NCBI GenBank assembly: GCA_964516295.1
Contig: CAZEYT010000013.1
Span: 1 to 46,124, forward strand
DNA length: 46,124 nt
Source: CAZEYT01 sp964516295
Lineage (GTDB): Bacteria > Verrucomicrobiota > Verrucomicrobiia > Chthoniobacterales > Terrimicrobiaceae
Direction of reading: 5' to 3'
The notes under the pieces are model-generated. The model had not been told where the DNA came from and searched no databases. It saw only the letters and a list, made by a program, of their open reading frames with translations. Both the position numbers and the translations under genes were made by a program. Shown here piece after piece: positions 16,440 to 25,102 of this stretch. Position 1 is the stretch's first letter, and every line of letters begins with the position of its first letter.

Positions 16440-19400
16440 TCAGTCGCCGGATTTCCGTCCGCCCACGAGGCCGTGGAGATCGTCCACGACCGAGTAGAGG
16501 CAGGGGATGAGAACGAGCGTGATCATGGTGGCGAAGGAGAGTCCGAAGATGATGGCCTGTGCCATGGGGGCGAGAAATTGTTCCTGGCCCGAACTCGCAA
16601 ACGCGAGGCTCATGAGTCCCACGACGGTGGTGGCGGTCGTGAGAAAAACGGGACGGAACCGCGTGCCGGCACTGGCGAGGATGGATCGCCAGCGAGTGAA
16701 GCGCCGGAGGTGGAGGGGCTGGCTGCGTGAGGCGGTTTCGGGGCCGGCTCCGGTGGCGGCGTGGCGGTATTGGTTAATGAAATCCACGAAGACGACGGAA
16801 TTGTTCACGACGATGCCGGCCAGGGCGACCGTTCCCATGATCGCCATGAGCCCGATCGGTTCGCCCATGACGAGGAGTCCGAGGATCACGCCGACGATGC
16901 CGAAGGGAATCACGGACATGATCACGAGCGGCTGGATGAAGGAATTCGTAATGACGGCCAGCAGGGCGTAAATGAGGAGCATGGCGACCATCGCGGCAAA
17001 CTGCATGCTCGCGAGGCTGCGCTCGGTGTCTTCGCTCTCGCCGGCGAGGCTGATTTTGACATTCGGGTGATTGGCGAGGATTTCCGGAATCCACCCGGCG
17101 ATGAGGGCATTGACGGCGGCCGAGGTGGTGATCTGGGATTCGATGTCGGCCGAGACGGTGAGGACGCGTTCCTGATTCGTGCGTTTGATGCGGGCGATGC
17201 CGGTGGTGGGCTCGACGGTGGCGACGGACGAGATGTCGATGGCGCGGCCGTCACGGTTCATGATGCGCAGGCCTTGAAGAAACTCCGGATCGTGGCCGAA
17301 ACGGTCGGAGACTTTTACGCGGAGAATGACCTCTTCATTTCCCCACCGCATGCGGGCGGCTTCGAGGCCGAAAAACCCGGCCTGCAGCGCGCGGGCGACG
17401 CTGGTGGAATCCAGGCCGTTTTCGGCGGCACGGGTGGGGTCGACCTTGACGCGGTATTCGGTTTTTCCGCGCGGGAAATCATTGCCGATATTGAAGACGC
17501 CCGAGACGTCTGCGAGGCGGGACTCGACCGCTTCGGCAACGGCGAGGAGCTCGGCAAAATCGGGTCCGCTGAGCTCGACATTGACAGGACGCCCAACCGG
17601 CGGTCCGCCCTCTTCGACCTGCACGGTGAGCAGAACAAACTCCGGGAACTCGGAGAGGATGCGGCGGAGCGAACGGGCAATCTCGGAGGGCTTTCGGCAG
17701 GCGGGATTTTCCTCGTCGATATCGACGGTGATCATGGCGAGGTTGGTGCCGTATTCCAGAAACTCGTTGGTGGGATCGAGGCGGGCGCCGATGCGGGTCA
17801 CGATGGCGAGGAGGTCGTCTTTCGGCAGAACCTCCGCCACGCGGCGCTCGAGGCGAGCAATCGCGTCCTGGGTTTGTTGCAGACTGTAGTCCGACGGGAG
17901 TTCGGCTTTGAGAAACAGGGTGTCCGCGAAGTCGGTCGAAAAGAGTTTGAAGGGAACAAGCCCGCCGGCGACCAAAAAGCCGACCCCGATGAGCAAGGCA
18001 ATGAAGACGGAGATCGCGATGTAGCGAACTCGGAGGGCGATGGTGAGGAGGTGACGGTAGAGTGCGATGAGCCAGTCGAGCCCGCGATCCACCAAATCGC
18101 GCATGTCGCGGTAGGTGATGGCAATGGTGCGCGGCACGGCCGCCCAGCCGCGGGCCGGTGGGAGGGCGCGAAGTTCATCGGACGTGAGGCCCCGGCGCAC
18201 GAAATCCGCCACATGGCTCGGAAGGACGAGAAACGCCTGGATGATTGAAAAGATGAGGGCGGAAATGACGACGACCGGGACGATCATGAGGAATTTCCCG
18301 ATGATGCCCTCCGCCCAGATGAGCGGAAGAAAAGCGGCGACCGTGGTGCTCACGCTGCCGATGACCGGCCAGATGACCTCCTCCGAGCCGCGGATGGCGG
18401 CTTCTTTTGGCGAGAGCCCGTTCTGCAAGTGACGGTAGCAATTTTCCGCCATGACGATGGCATCGTCGACGACCATGCCGAGCGCCATGATCATTGCGAA
18501 AAGCGAGAGCATGTTGATCGTGTAGCCGCCGATGTAGAGAACGAGCATCGCGCCCGCGAACGAGATCGGGATGCCGATGGCCACGAGCAGGGCGAGACGC
18601 CAGTTCAGCGTGAGCAGAAGCAAAACGGTGACGAGCAGCAGGGCTTGGACGCCATTTTGGACGACGGTATTGATGCGGACGCGGATGAAGCGGGTCGTAT
18701 CGCTGAGGGCGCGGGCTTCGATCTCCGGGGGCAGGAGTTTGACCTCCTCGGCGAAGACTTTGCGGCACTGGGCGACCGTCAACAGGGCGTCGGCACCTTT
18801 CTTTTTGACAATGGTAAACGTGACGGCCGGGCGCATGTCGGCACGTCCGAAGGTGCGTGGTTCCTCGGTGGTATCGCGGAAGGTCGCCACGTCGCGGAGC
18901 AGGAGGGTCCGGCCGTCGGCCGTGGTCACGGGGATGTCGGCCAGTTCCTCGGCACTCCGGATTTCCCCGAGGAGCCGGACGAGCCGCTGACCGCCCGCGC
19001 CGTCGAGGCGTCCGCCGACCGAATTCAGGTTTTTTCGCCGAACGGCTTCCGCAACCTCTTCGAGCGAGACGCCCGACGCCTCGAGGCGGAAGGGATCGAC
19101 CTCGATCCAGACTTCGCGACGGTCGAGGCCGTCGGCAAGGACGTTGGAGACGCCCGGAATGATTCTCAGGCGACGCTCGATGCGCTCGAGTTGTTCGCGG
19201 ATCTGCATCGGGTCGTAGCCGGCGGGATACGAGATCGTGAAGGTGATGAGCGGGAGCGGGATGTCGAATTCCTCAATGATCGGCGGCTCGATGGTCGGCG
19301 GGAGTTTTCCCCGCGCTTTGTCGACAGCTTGGCGGACCTCGTTCAGGACCGGGTCGATGTCGGTGACCGAGGCTTCGACTTCGATAAAAATGTTCGAGAA

Positions 19401-19667
19401 GTTGTCTTCCGAGATCGAGCGGATCTTTTTGAGGCCGCGGACGCTGGCGAGCTCTTCTTCAATCGGAACCGTGATCGTCCGCTCGATCTCTTCCGCCGCG
19501 CTTGTGGTCGGATCGAGGGTGGTGACTTGGATGAAATTCGTCGAGACGTCCGGGAAGAGGTCCAGCTTCAGGCGTGTGGTCGCGGCCATGTAGCCCGCCA
19601 CGAGGAGGACGATGCAGAACAAATTGACCGCAACGCGGTTTTTGACGCTCCAAGTGGGAAGACTCAC
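16440..19667 (-). CDS. RND-family efflux transporter, system 2
   Basis: A 1075-residue RND pump distinct from system 1. It opens with LPTWSVKNRVAVNLFCIVLLVAGY and FPDVSTNFIQVTTLDPTTSA, a sequence style typical of the less-studied HAE-like branch rather than AcrB itself. The TM4 relay DD is in GMVVDDAIVMAENCYRH (about residue 400), and the second half repeats the fold with ALAGIVVNNSVVFVDF in place of the Lys-bearing helix of AcrB. The start is GTG at 19665-19667, overlapping the adaptor stop (GTGA). It is the second gene of an adaptor-pump pair. Substrate is unknown; no outer-membrane channel gene is adjacent. Confidence 0.93.
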   Translation of the reverse strand: MSLPTWSVKNRVAVNLFCIVLLVAGYMAATTRLKLDLFPDVSTNFIQVTTLDPTTSAAEEIERTITVPIEEELASVRGLKKIRSISEDNFSNIFIEVEASVTDIDPVLNEVRQAVDKARGKLPPTIEPPIIEEFDIPLPLITFTISYPAGYDPMQIREQLERIERRLRIIPGVSNVLADGLDRREVWIEVDPFRLEASGVSLEEVAEAVRRKNLNSVGGRLDGAGGQRLVRLLGEIRSAEELADIPVTTADGRTLLLRDVATFRDTTEEPRTFGRADMRPAVTFTIVKKKGADALLTVAQCRKVFAEEVKLLPPEIEARALSDTTRFIRVRINTVVQNGVQALLLVTVLLLLTLNWRLALLVAIGIPISFAGAMLVLYIGGYTINMLSLFAMIMALGMVVDDAIVMAENCYRHLQNGLSPKEAAIRGSEEVIWPVIGSVSTTVAAFLPLIWAEGIIGKFLMIVPVVVISALIFSIIQAFLVLPSHVADFVRRGLTSDELRALPPARGWAAVPRTIAITYRDMRDLVDRGLDWLIALYRHLLTIALRVRYIAISVFIALLIGVGFLVAGGLVPFKLFSTDFADTLFLKAELPSDYSLQQTQDAIARLERRVAEVLPKDDLLAIVTRIGARLDPTNEFLEYGTNLAMITVDIDEENPACRKPSEIARSLRRILSEFPEFVLLTVQVEEGGPPVGRPVNVELSGPDFAELLAVAEAVESRLADVSGVFNIGNDFPRGKTEYRVKVDPTRAAENGLDSTSVARALQAGFFGLEAARMRWGNEEVILRVKVSDRFGHDPEFLQGLRIMNRDGRAIDISSVATVEPTTGIARIKRTNQERVLTVSADIESQITTSAAVNALIAGWIPEILANHPNVKISLAGESEDTERSLASMQFAAMVAMLLIYALLAVITNSFIQPLVIMSVIPFGIVGVILGLLVMGEPIGLMAIMGTVALAGIVVNNSVVFVDFINQYRHAATGAGPETASRSQPLHLRRFTRWRSILASAGTRFRPVFLTTATTVVGLMSLAFASSGQEQFLAPMAQAIIFGLSFATMITLVLIPCLYSVVDDLHGLVGGRKSGD

Positions 19668-20704
19668 CGGATGAAAACTTTGTCCCCGACCTGGAGGCCG
19701 TCGAGCACGGGAAAGACGCCGCCGACCTCGGGGCCGATGACGATTTTGGTCGGAACGGGTTCGGGCGAGCCATCATCTTTCAGCACCGTCGCATCACTTC
19801 CCGCAAACCGAACCGCCGCTGCGGGGACCACGGGACCCGGTGGATAAACCTGGATGTCGCCCTCGACCACCGCCTGAAGTCCGCCCGGGAGCCGCAAGGT
19901 GCGATTATCCAATTCGGCTTCGACGCGGAAGAGGCGGGTTTTTGGATCGGATGAGCGACTCACAAACCGGATCACCGGGTTGAGCAGCTCGTGACGGCCG
20001 GAAAGGAGACGAACGGAAAGCGTTTCGCCCGATTGGAAGGCTGCCAGATCTCGCTCGGTCACGTGGAAGCGCACGCGGAGACGTTCGAGATCGACCACGC
20101 GGGCGACGGTTTCGAAAGCGGTCACGGCATCGCCCACGTCGACGAGGCGTTCATTGACGATTCCCGCAAACGGGGCTCGAATCGTGTGGTCGGCAAGTTG
20201 TTCGATGGCGTCTTCCAACTGCGCCTGCGTCGCGCGGGCTTCGGCATTGGCGGCCTCGAAGGCGGTTTGCGAAACTACGCGGGATTTTTGGAGCCGTTCA
20301 GCCTCGCCCAGCAGGCGGACGGCCTCGGTGTGGCGGGCCGTCGCGAGATCCACGGCGATCCGGGCCTGGGTCGGATCGAGTTGGACGAGGACATCCCCCG
20401 CTTGGACCGCCTGACCGGCCTCGACGAGGGTTTCCGTGACCCGGCCCGCGACCTCCGCCGGGACATCGGCTTCGGTCCACGGGAGCAATTCCGCCGAGAA
20501 TCGCCGCGTGCGGGTGAGGGGCTTTTCCTCGATCGCGATGGAAACCGGTGGCGGCGGCTTGATCTCCGCCCGTTGCTGTTCGTAGCGCTGGCGCTCGCGC
20601 TCGGAGGTGAGGAAACGGGCCGAGGCGACCAAAATAAACAAAACAACCAGCCCGATTGCCCCAAAGCCGAGGACGACGCGTTTGGTTTTTCGGGAAACGA
20701 GCAT
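19664..20704 (-). CDS. RND efflux periplasmic adaptor, system 2
   Basis: A 346-residue HlyD-type membrane-fusion protein. It has an N-terminal membrane anchor (about residues 10-30, VVLGFGAIGLVVLFILVAS) instead of a lipobox, unlike the adaptor of system 1. The lipoyl/barrel-sandwich halves (VPAEVAGRVTETLVEAGQAVQAGDVL and TIRAPFAGIVNERLVDVGDAV) flank a short alpha-hairpin, followed by the beta-barrel (LRVRFHVTERDL) and a membrane-proximal part ending LQVGDKVFIR. The ATG at 20702-20704 was chosen because it gives this anchor directly; in-frame codons run much further upstream but are antisense to moeB. It is divergent from moeB with a 105-base gap. Confidence 0.92.
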   Translation of the reverse strand: MLVSRKTKRVVLGFGAIGLVVLFILVASARFLTSERERQRYEQQRAEIKPPPPVSIAIEEKPLTRTRRFSAELLPWTEADVPAEVAGRVTETLVEAGQAVQAGDVLVQLDPTQARIAVDLATARHTEAVRLLGEAERLQKSRVVSQTAFEAANAEARATQAQLEDAIEQLADHTIRAPFAGIVNERLVDVGDAVTAFETVARVVDLERLRVRFHVTERDLAAFQSGETLSVRLLSGRHELLNPVIRFVSRSSDPKTRLFRVEAELDNRTLRLPGGLQAVVEGDIQVYPPGPVVPAAAVRFAGSDATVLKDDGSPEPVPTKIVIGPEVGGVFPVLDGLQVGDKVFIR

Positions 20705-20760
20705 GACTTCCAAGAGGGGTAATCCGGCTTTCGTTCCGCGGCAAGGCCCAAGCCCGGGCC

Positions 20761-20788
20761 TTGCAATCCCGCCCGGGGCGGCTATCCT
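20761..20788 (+). promoter_or_regulatory. Putative promoter of moeB
   Basis: TTGCAA (20761-20766), 16-base spacer and TATCCT (20783-20788), with a 21-base stretch to the ATG at 20810. Unlike most promoters here it leaves a short leader. Confidence 0.4.
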
Positions 20789-20809
20789 CCTCCTCCCGCG
20801 TAAAAAGAC

Positions 20810-22000
20810 ATGAGCAAAAGCATTTTGGACCCGTCCCGGCTCGAAGCCGTGGAATTCAGCAACGATGAGATCGCCCGCTACTCGCGCCACCTCATCATGC
20901 CCGAGGTCACTCTCGAGGGGCAGAAGCGCCTCAAAGCCGCCAAGGTCCTCTGCATCGGAACCGGCGGACTCGGCTCTCCCATCGCCCTCTACCTCGCCGC
21001 CGCCGGCGTCGGCACACTTGGGCTCGTCGATTTTGACGTGGTCGATTACTCGAACCTCCAGCGGCAGATTCTCCACGGCACGAAAGATGTCGGCCGCAAA
21101 AAACTGAACAGCGCCCGGGATCGCATCAAGGAGGTGAATCCGAATGTCCAAGTCGAGCTCCACGACGCCCTCTTCTCCGCGGAGAATGCCATCGAAATCG
21201 TCGCTCCCTACGACATTGTCATCGACGGAACCGACAATTTCCCCACGCGCTACCTCTCGAACGACGTCTGTGTTTTTCTGAAAAAGCCAAACATTTACGG
21301 CTCGATCTTCCGGTTCGACGGGCAGTGTACCGTTTTCGCACCGCATCTCGGCGGCCCCTGCTACCGCTGCCTCTACCCCGAGCCGCCACCACCAGGGATG
21401 GTTCCGAGCTGCGCCGAGGGCGGCGTGTTGGGCGTTCTTCCGGGCGTGATCGGTGTGATGCAGGCCATCGAGGCCATCAAGCTCATCGTCGGCATCGGCG
21501 AACCGCTCATCGGACGCCTCGTCCACTTCGATGCGCTGAAGATGAAGTTCCGCGAGTTCAAGGTGCGCAAGGACCCGAAGTGCCCGGTTTGCAGCGAAAA
21601 TCCGACGATTACCGAGCTCATCGACTACGAGCAGTTCTGCGGCATCCCGCAGGCCCAAGCCGCGGAGGAGGCGGAGCCGCCCGTTCCTGAGATCTCCGTG
21701 GAACAGCTCAAGCAACGTCTCGACCGGGGCGACAAGTTTGTCCTCTTGGATGTTCGTGAACCGTTCGAATGGGACATCGCCCGGATCCCGGGAGCCAAGC
21801 TCATCCCGCTGGGCGACCTGGCCTCGCGCATGAGCGAACTCGATTCCGCCGACGAGATTGTCATCCACTGCAAATCGGGCATCCGCAGCGCCAAGGCCCT
21901 GCGCGAACTCCAGAAGGCCGGCTTTTCCAAACTCCAGAACGTCGAAGGCGGCATTCTGGCTTGGGCGGATCTGGTTGACCCCTCGGTCGCGAAATACTGA
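20810..22000 (+). CDS. moeB: MoeB/ThiF-family adenylyltransferase fused to a rhodanese domain
   Basis: E1-like enzyme that adenylates the C-terminus of a sulfur-carrier protein (MoaD, ThiS or similar) and here also carries the sulfurtransferase domain that would load sulfur. Residues about 15-250 are the adenylating domain: HLIMPEVTLEGQKRL, the nucleotide-binding IGTGGLGSPIALYLAAAG, DFDVVDYSNLQRQ and two CxxC zinc pairs (CYRC and CPVC). Residues about 285-396 are a rhodanese with active-site loop HCKSGIR (Cys354). This MoeZ-like fusion is known in several phyla. Which carrier it serves cannot be told; no moaD or thiS is in the window. A Trm112-like gene follows after two bases. Confidence 0.94.
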   Translation: MSKSILDPSRLEAVEFSNDEIARYSRHLIMPEVTLEGQKRLKAAKVLCIGTGGLGSPIALYLAAAGVGTLGLVDFDVVDYSNLQRQILHGTKDVGRKKLNSARDRIKEVNPNVQVELHDALFSAENAIEIVAPYDIVIDGTDNFPTRYLSNDVCVFLKKPNIYGSIFRFDGQCTVFAPHLGGPCYRCLYPEPPPPGMVPSCAEGGVLGVLPGVIGVMQAIEAIKLIVGIGEPLIGRLVHFDALKMKFREFKVRKDPKCPVCSENPTITELIDYEQFCGIPQAQAAEEAEPPVPEISVEQLKQRLDRGDKFVLLDVREPFEWDIARIPGAKLIPLGDLASRMSELDSADEIVIHCKSGIRSAKALRELQKAGFSKLQNVEGGILAWADLVDPSVAKY

Positions 22001-22002
22001 CC

Positions 22003-22203
22003 GTGGACCCCGCGCTGTTGGAAATCCTCCGCTGCCCGGAAACGCATCAACCGATCCGCGAGGCCACGCCCGACGAGTGCCGGGCAGCGGGACTCGCCGA
22101 GGCCTTGGCACGCGCCGACGGCTCGGCCGTTTTCCCGGTCACACATGGCATTCCCTCGCTCCTCCGCGAGGCAGCCATTCCCCTTGCCCAGCCGTTGCGC
22201 TGA
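22003..22203 (+). CDS. Trm112-like small protein lacking most zinc cysteines
   Basis: A 66-residue product with GTG start at 22003, two bases after moeB's stop. The opening LLEILRCPETHQPI and the later AVFPVTHGIPSLLREAA match the layout of Trm112/UPF0434 proteins (LL-x-IL-x-CP ... P-x-x-x-GIP-x-LL), small zinc-binding partners of methyltransferases. Only the first cysteine of the usual four is in place, with one more inside an inserted helix, so metal binding is doubtful. Its position suggests co-expression with moeB. The stop is immediately followed by the stop of a convergent small gene. Confidence 0.72.
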   Translation: MDPALLEILRCPETHQPIREATPDECRAAGLAEALARADGSAVFPVTHGIPSLLREAAIPLAQPLR

Positions 22204-22362
22204 CTATTCGTCCTCAGCGTCGCCGAACGGGAGGTGGTCCTTTGCGGCGCGAAGTCTCCAGCGGTGGATCAAAATCACGCCGAGCATGATTTTCAGCGTC
22301 ATGATGGCGACGGCCACGGTGAGAAGGGTTCCTTCGCGAATGATTTTGTCCCGCTGCCTCAT
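22204..22362 (-). CDS. Small single-pass membrane protein, unknown function
   Basis: A 52-residue product in the minus strand between two plus-strand genes: a charged N-terminus (RQRDKIIREG), one hydrophobic helix (about residues 11-33, TLLTVAVAIMTLKIMLGVIL), a basic stretch (HRWRLRAAK) and an acidic end. The helix followed by positive residues is a sensible membrane topology. A long upstream extension in the same frame is antisense to thrS and not credible, so the ATG at 22360-22362 is used; GGTGAG upstream is a weak ribosome-binding site. Its stop abuts the Trm112-like stop. The remaining 126 bases to thrS show nothing else. Confidence 0.45.
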   Translation of the reverse strand: MRQRDKIIREGTLLTVAVAIMTLKIMLGVILIHRWRLRAAKDHLPFGDAEDE

Positions 22363-22488
22363 GGCGGCACGCTCACCCGAAACCCTGTGACGTGCAAGGC
22401 GGCTTTTCCGGAGATCTACCGGCAGGCCGCTCTTGGATTGACGCACCGGAAATCCTCCCGCACGCTGATCGCCCGTTTTTTTTGACCC

Positions 22489-24330
22489 ATGACTGAACTC
22501 GAACGCATCCGACATTCGTGCGCCCACGTGCTGGCCACGGCGATTTTGAAGATCTGGCCGGAGGCGCAGTTCGCCGCCGGTCCGCCGGTCGAGACCGGGT
22601 TTTATTACGATGTCGATCTGCCGCACCGGATTTCGCCCGAGGACTTTGCGCGGATCGAGGAGGAGATGAAAAAAGAAGTGAAGGCGAATCATGTCTTCGA
22701 GCGCATCGAAGTGTCGCGCGATGAAGCCGTCGCGATGGCCGAGCGGGGCGAACTCGCCGCCCTCGGGCCGCGTGCGGAGGCCTCGCGCTTCAAACTCGAC
22801 ATCGTCCGGAACATCCCGGAGGGCGAGACAATCACCCTCTACCGCAATGGCGAATTCACCGATCTCTGCGCCGGGCCGCACGTCATGCGCACCGGGAATA
22901 TCGGAGCGTTCAAGCTCACCCATGTCGCCAGCGCCTACTACAAGGGCGATGAGAACAACCCGCAGCTCCAGCGCATTTACGGCACGGCCTTCAAAAACAA
23001 AACCGAGATGGAGGCGTGGTTCACGCTGCTCGAAGAGGCGAAGAAACGCGACCACCGCAAACTGGGCCGCGAGCTCCAGCTTTTCCACATCGACGAATCT
23101 GTCGGCCAGGGGCTCATTCTCTGGACGCCGAAAGGCTCGATCCTCCGCCAAGAATTGCAGAATTTCATCAGCGAGGAACTCCGTTTGCAAGGTTACAGCC
23201 AGGTTTTCACGCCGCACATCGGCCGCTTGGGACTTTACCGCACGTCCGGCCACTTCCCGTATTACGCCGACTCGCAGTTTCCTCCCCTCATTGATCGCGA
23301 AACGATGTCGCACCTGGCCCACGAAGGCTGCTCGTGTGCGGATCTTTCCAATCGGACCGAGAAGGGCGAGATCGACGGCTACCTGCTCAAGCCGATGAAC
23401 TGCCCGATGCACATCAAGATTTTTGATGCCCAGCCGCGGAGCTATCGCGACCTGCCGGTCCGCCTCGCGGAATTTGGCACCGTCTATCGCTGGGAACAGA
23501 GCGGAGAACTCAACGGCATGACCCGCGTCCGCGGCTTCACCCAGGACGACGCACACATTTTCTGCACCGAGGAACAGGTCGCCGGGGAAATCAACGGCTG
23601 TCTTTCGCTTGTCTCAAAGGTTCTCACCACACTCGGCATGACCAATTACCGCGTGCGGGTCGGACTCCGGGATCCGGACTCGAAGAAATACACGGGCGAT
23701 CCGGCGAATTGGGACAAAGCCGAGGCGGCCTGTCGCGATGCCGCGCGGGCGATGGGTGTCGATTTCACCGAAGAACCCGGCGAGGCCGCCTTTTACGGCC
23801 CGAAGATCGATTTCGTTGTCAAAGACGTCCTCGGTCGCGAATGGCAACTCGGGACGGTTCAGGTCGATTACAACCTGCCGATTCGTTTCAACCTTTCCTA
23901 CGTCGGCAGCGATGGCAAAGACCATGTTCCCGTGATGATTCACCGGGCACCGTTCGGTTCCATGGAGCGCTTCACCGGCGTCCTCATCGAGCACTTTGCC
24001 GGGAATTTCCCCCTCTGGCTCTCGCCGGAGCAGGTCCGCGTGCTGCCGATCAATGACGATCCGGAGGTCGTGGCCTTCACCGACGCACTCGTCGCCGAAC
24101 TCCGCGCCGCCGGGGTGCGTTGCGACAAGGATGCGTCGCCGGACAAGGTGAATGCCAAAGTCGCCCGCGCCGAGCAGCAGAAGGTCCACACGATGTTTGT
24201 CGTCGGAAAACGCGATGTCGAAGCCGGGGCGGTGAGCCTTCGGGTTCACGGAAAAGGCAACCTCGGCAGCCGTCCGCGAGCCGAGGCGGTCGCCGACATT
24301 GTCGAGGCGATCCGCACGCGCCGGGCCTGA
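22489..24330 (+). CDS. thrS: Threonyl-tRNA synthetase lacking the TGS domain
   Basis: Charges tRNA-Thr. The 613-residue product starts directly in the editing domain (HSCAHVLATAI, about residues 9-19, with the HxxxH of the N2 domain and the later CAGPHV), so the N-terminal TGS/ubiquitin-like N1 domain of the E. coli-type enzyme is missing. The class II core is complete: motif 2 with FGTVYRWEQSGELNGMTRVRGFTQDDAHIF, the zinc Cys in MNCPMH, and motif 3 in HRAPFGSMERF (about residues 480-490). The C-terminal anticodon domain follows (VRVLPI, ending about 610). The ATG at 22489 is the only sensible start; no in-frame TGS sequence lies upstream. Confidence 0.96.
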   Translation: MTELERIRHSCAHVLATAILKIWPEAQFAAGPPVETGFYYDVDLPHRISPEDFARIEEEMKKEVKANHVFERIEVSRDEAVAMAERGELAALGPRAEASRFKLDIVRNIPEGETITLYRNGEFTDLCAGPHVMRTGNIGAFKLTHVASAYYKGDENNPQLQRIYGTAFKNKTEMEAWFTLLEEAKKRDHRKLGRELQLFHIDESVGQGLILWTPKGSILRQELQNFISEELRLQGYSQVFTPHIGRLGLYRTSGHFPYYADSQFPPLIDRETMSHLAHEGCSCADLSNRTEKGEIDGYLLKPMNCPMHIKIFDAQPRSYRDLPVRLAEFGTVYRWEQSGELNGMTRVRGFTQDDAHIFCTEEQVAGEINGCLSLVSKVLTTLGMTNYRVRVGLRDPDSKKYTGDPANWDKAEAACRDAARAMGVDFTEEPGEAAFYGPKIDFVVKDVLGREWQLGTVQVDYNLPIRFNLSYVGSDGKDHVPVMIHRAPFGSMERFTGVLIEHFAGNFPLWLSPEQVRVLPINDDPEVVAFTDALVAELRAAGVRCDKDASPDKVNAKVARAEQQKVHTMFVVGKRDVEAGAVSLRVHGKGNLGSRPRAEAVADIVEAIRTRRA

Positions 24331-24331
24331 G

Positions 24332-25060
24332 TCAGCCGCCGCGGACCACCGACGGCAGAAAGACCCGCACGTCCACCCCGGGCGATGCCACCGCGTGCTC
24401 GGGTGGGCGCGAGCCAACATCAAATCCAGCCTGCCGGAGCGGAACCCGGGCCGACCCGGAGAACGTGACCGGCGCGATGTCGTACGGATGGTGCCAGACG
24501 CGTCCGGTGAGCAGCGTATTTTTCCGCGCGGCAAAAAGCCGGTAGCGCTCGACAAGGAATTCCTCGAACGACCCAGCCTGAGCCCGGCGGGCCGCTCCCG
24601 CCACGTTCCAGCCCACCGCGCAGGTTTCGGAAAATCCCGCCCGTCGGCAGAGATAATCGATTCGCCGGCCGGTCTTCGAAGCGCTCATGGCGGCATCGAA
24701 GTAGGGCAGGGAAAATCCCGCCCGCGCCACGCGGACAGCGACAGGTTGGTTGCAATCGAGCGAGTAAAACCAAACTCCCGGACGACCTTCGCGGTCGCGC
24801 ACGTAAGTGCGCACGTTGAGTTCGAGAAAGTCCGAGAGCAACGGCACGGCGGGGAGACCGACCGGTCGAACGCGGCGCATGAAGAATGGCACAAACCCAA
24901 GCCAGGCCCGCCCGTCCCAGCAATCGACCTCCAGCCCCGGCGGCAACGTTTTTTGAACCTCGCATGCCTCCCAACTCCAGTGGAGAAAGAGAAGATCGGT
25001 CCACCGCTGCCACATCACCTGTGGCTCGGATGGTCGGGGCTGGGTGGCGGTCTCGGGCAT
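24332..25060 (-). CDS. DUF2071 (YqjF-like) family protein
   Basis: A 242-residue protein of the DUF2071/COG3361 family, which has an acetoacetate-decarboxylase-like fold and no firmly known function. Family features are the opening MWQRWTDLLFLHW, LPPGLEVDCWDGRAWLGFVPF, the ELNVRTYVRD strand, VWFYSLDCNQPVAVRVAR and the later FLVERYRLF. Two starts fit: GTG at 25078 and ATG at 25060. The ATG is used because promoter-like hexamers lie just upstream at the usual distance and overlap the longer version. It converges with thrS, one base between stops, and follows actP by about 40 bases on the same strand. Confidence 0.85.
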   Translation of the reverse strand: MPETATQPRPSEPQVMWQRWTDLLFLHWSWEACEVQKTLPPGLEVDCWDGRAWLGFVPFFMRRVRPVGLPAVPLLSDFLELNVRTYVRDREGRPGVWFYSLDCNQPVAVRVARAGFSLPYFDAAMSASKTGRRIDYLCRRAGFSETCAVGWNVAGAARRAQAGSFEEFLVERYRLFAARKNTLLTGRVWHHPYDIAPVTFSGSARVPLRQAGFDVGSRPPEHAVASPGVDVRVFLPSVVRGG

Positions 25061-25068
25061 GGCCCCGG

Positions 25069-25097
25069 AGAATCGCACGACGGCGACCGCGGTGCAA
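25069..25097 (-). promoter_or_regulatory. Putative promoter of the DUF2071 gene
   Basis: Minus-strand TTGCAC (25092-25097), 17 bases, GATTCT (25069-25074), then eight bases to the ATG at 25060. Weak -10. Confidence 0.28.
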
Positions 25098-25102
25098 TCG
25101 CC

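Noticed and set aside
16761..19847. Long plus-strand frames (about 495 and 472 codons) opposite the system 2 pump
   Set aside because: Asp/Gly/Arg-rich antisense shadows of a clear RND transporter; no motifs.
19664..22111. 815-codon open frame on the minus strand reaching across moeB
   Set aside because: Only its last 346 codons are the adaptor protein; the rest is antisense to moeB and has no family features, as often happens in GC-rich DNA.
22204..23556. 450-codon minus-strand frame opposite thrS
   Set aside because: Antisense to thrS except for the last 52 codons, which are kept as the small membrane protein.
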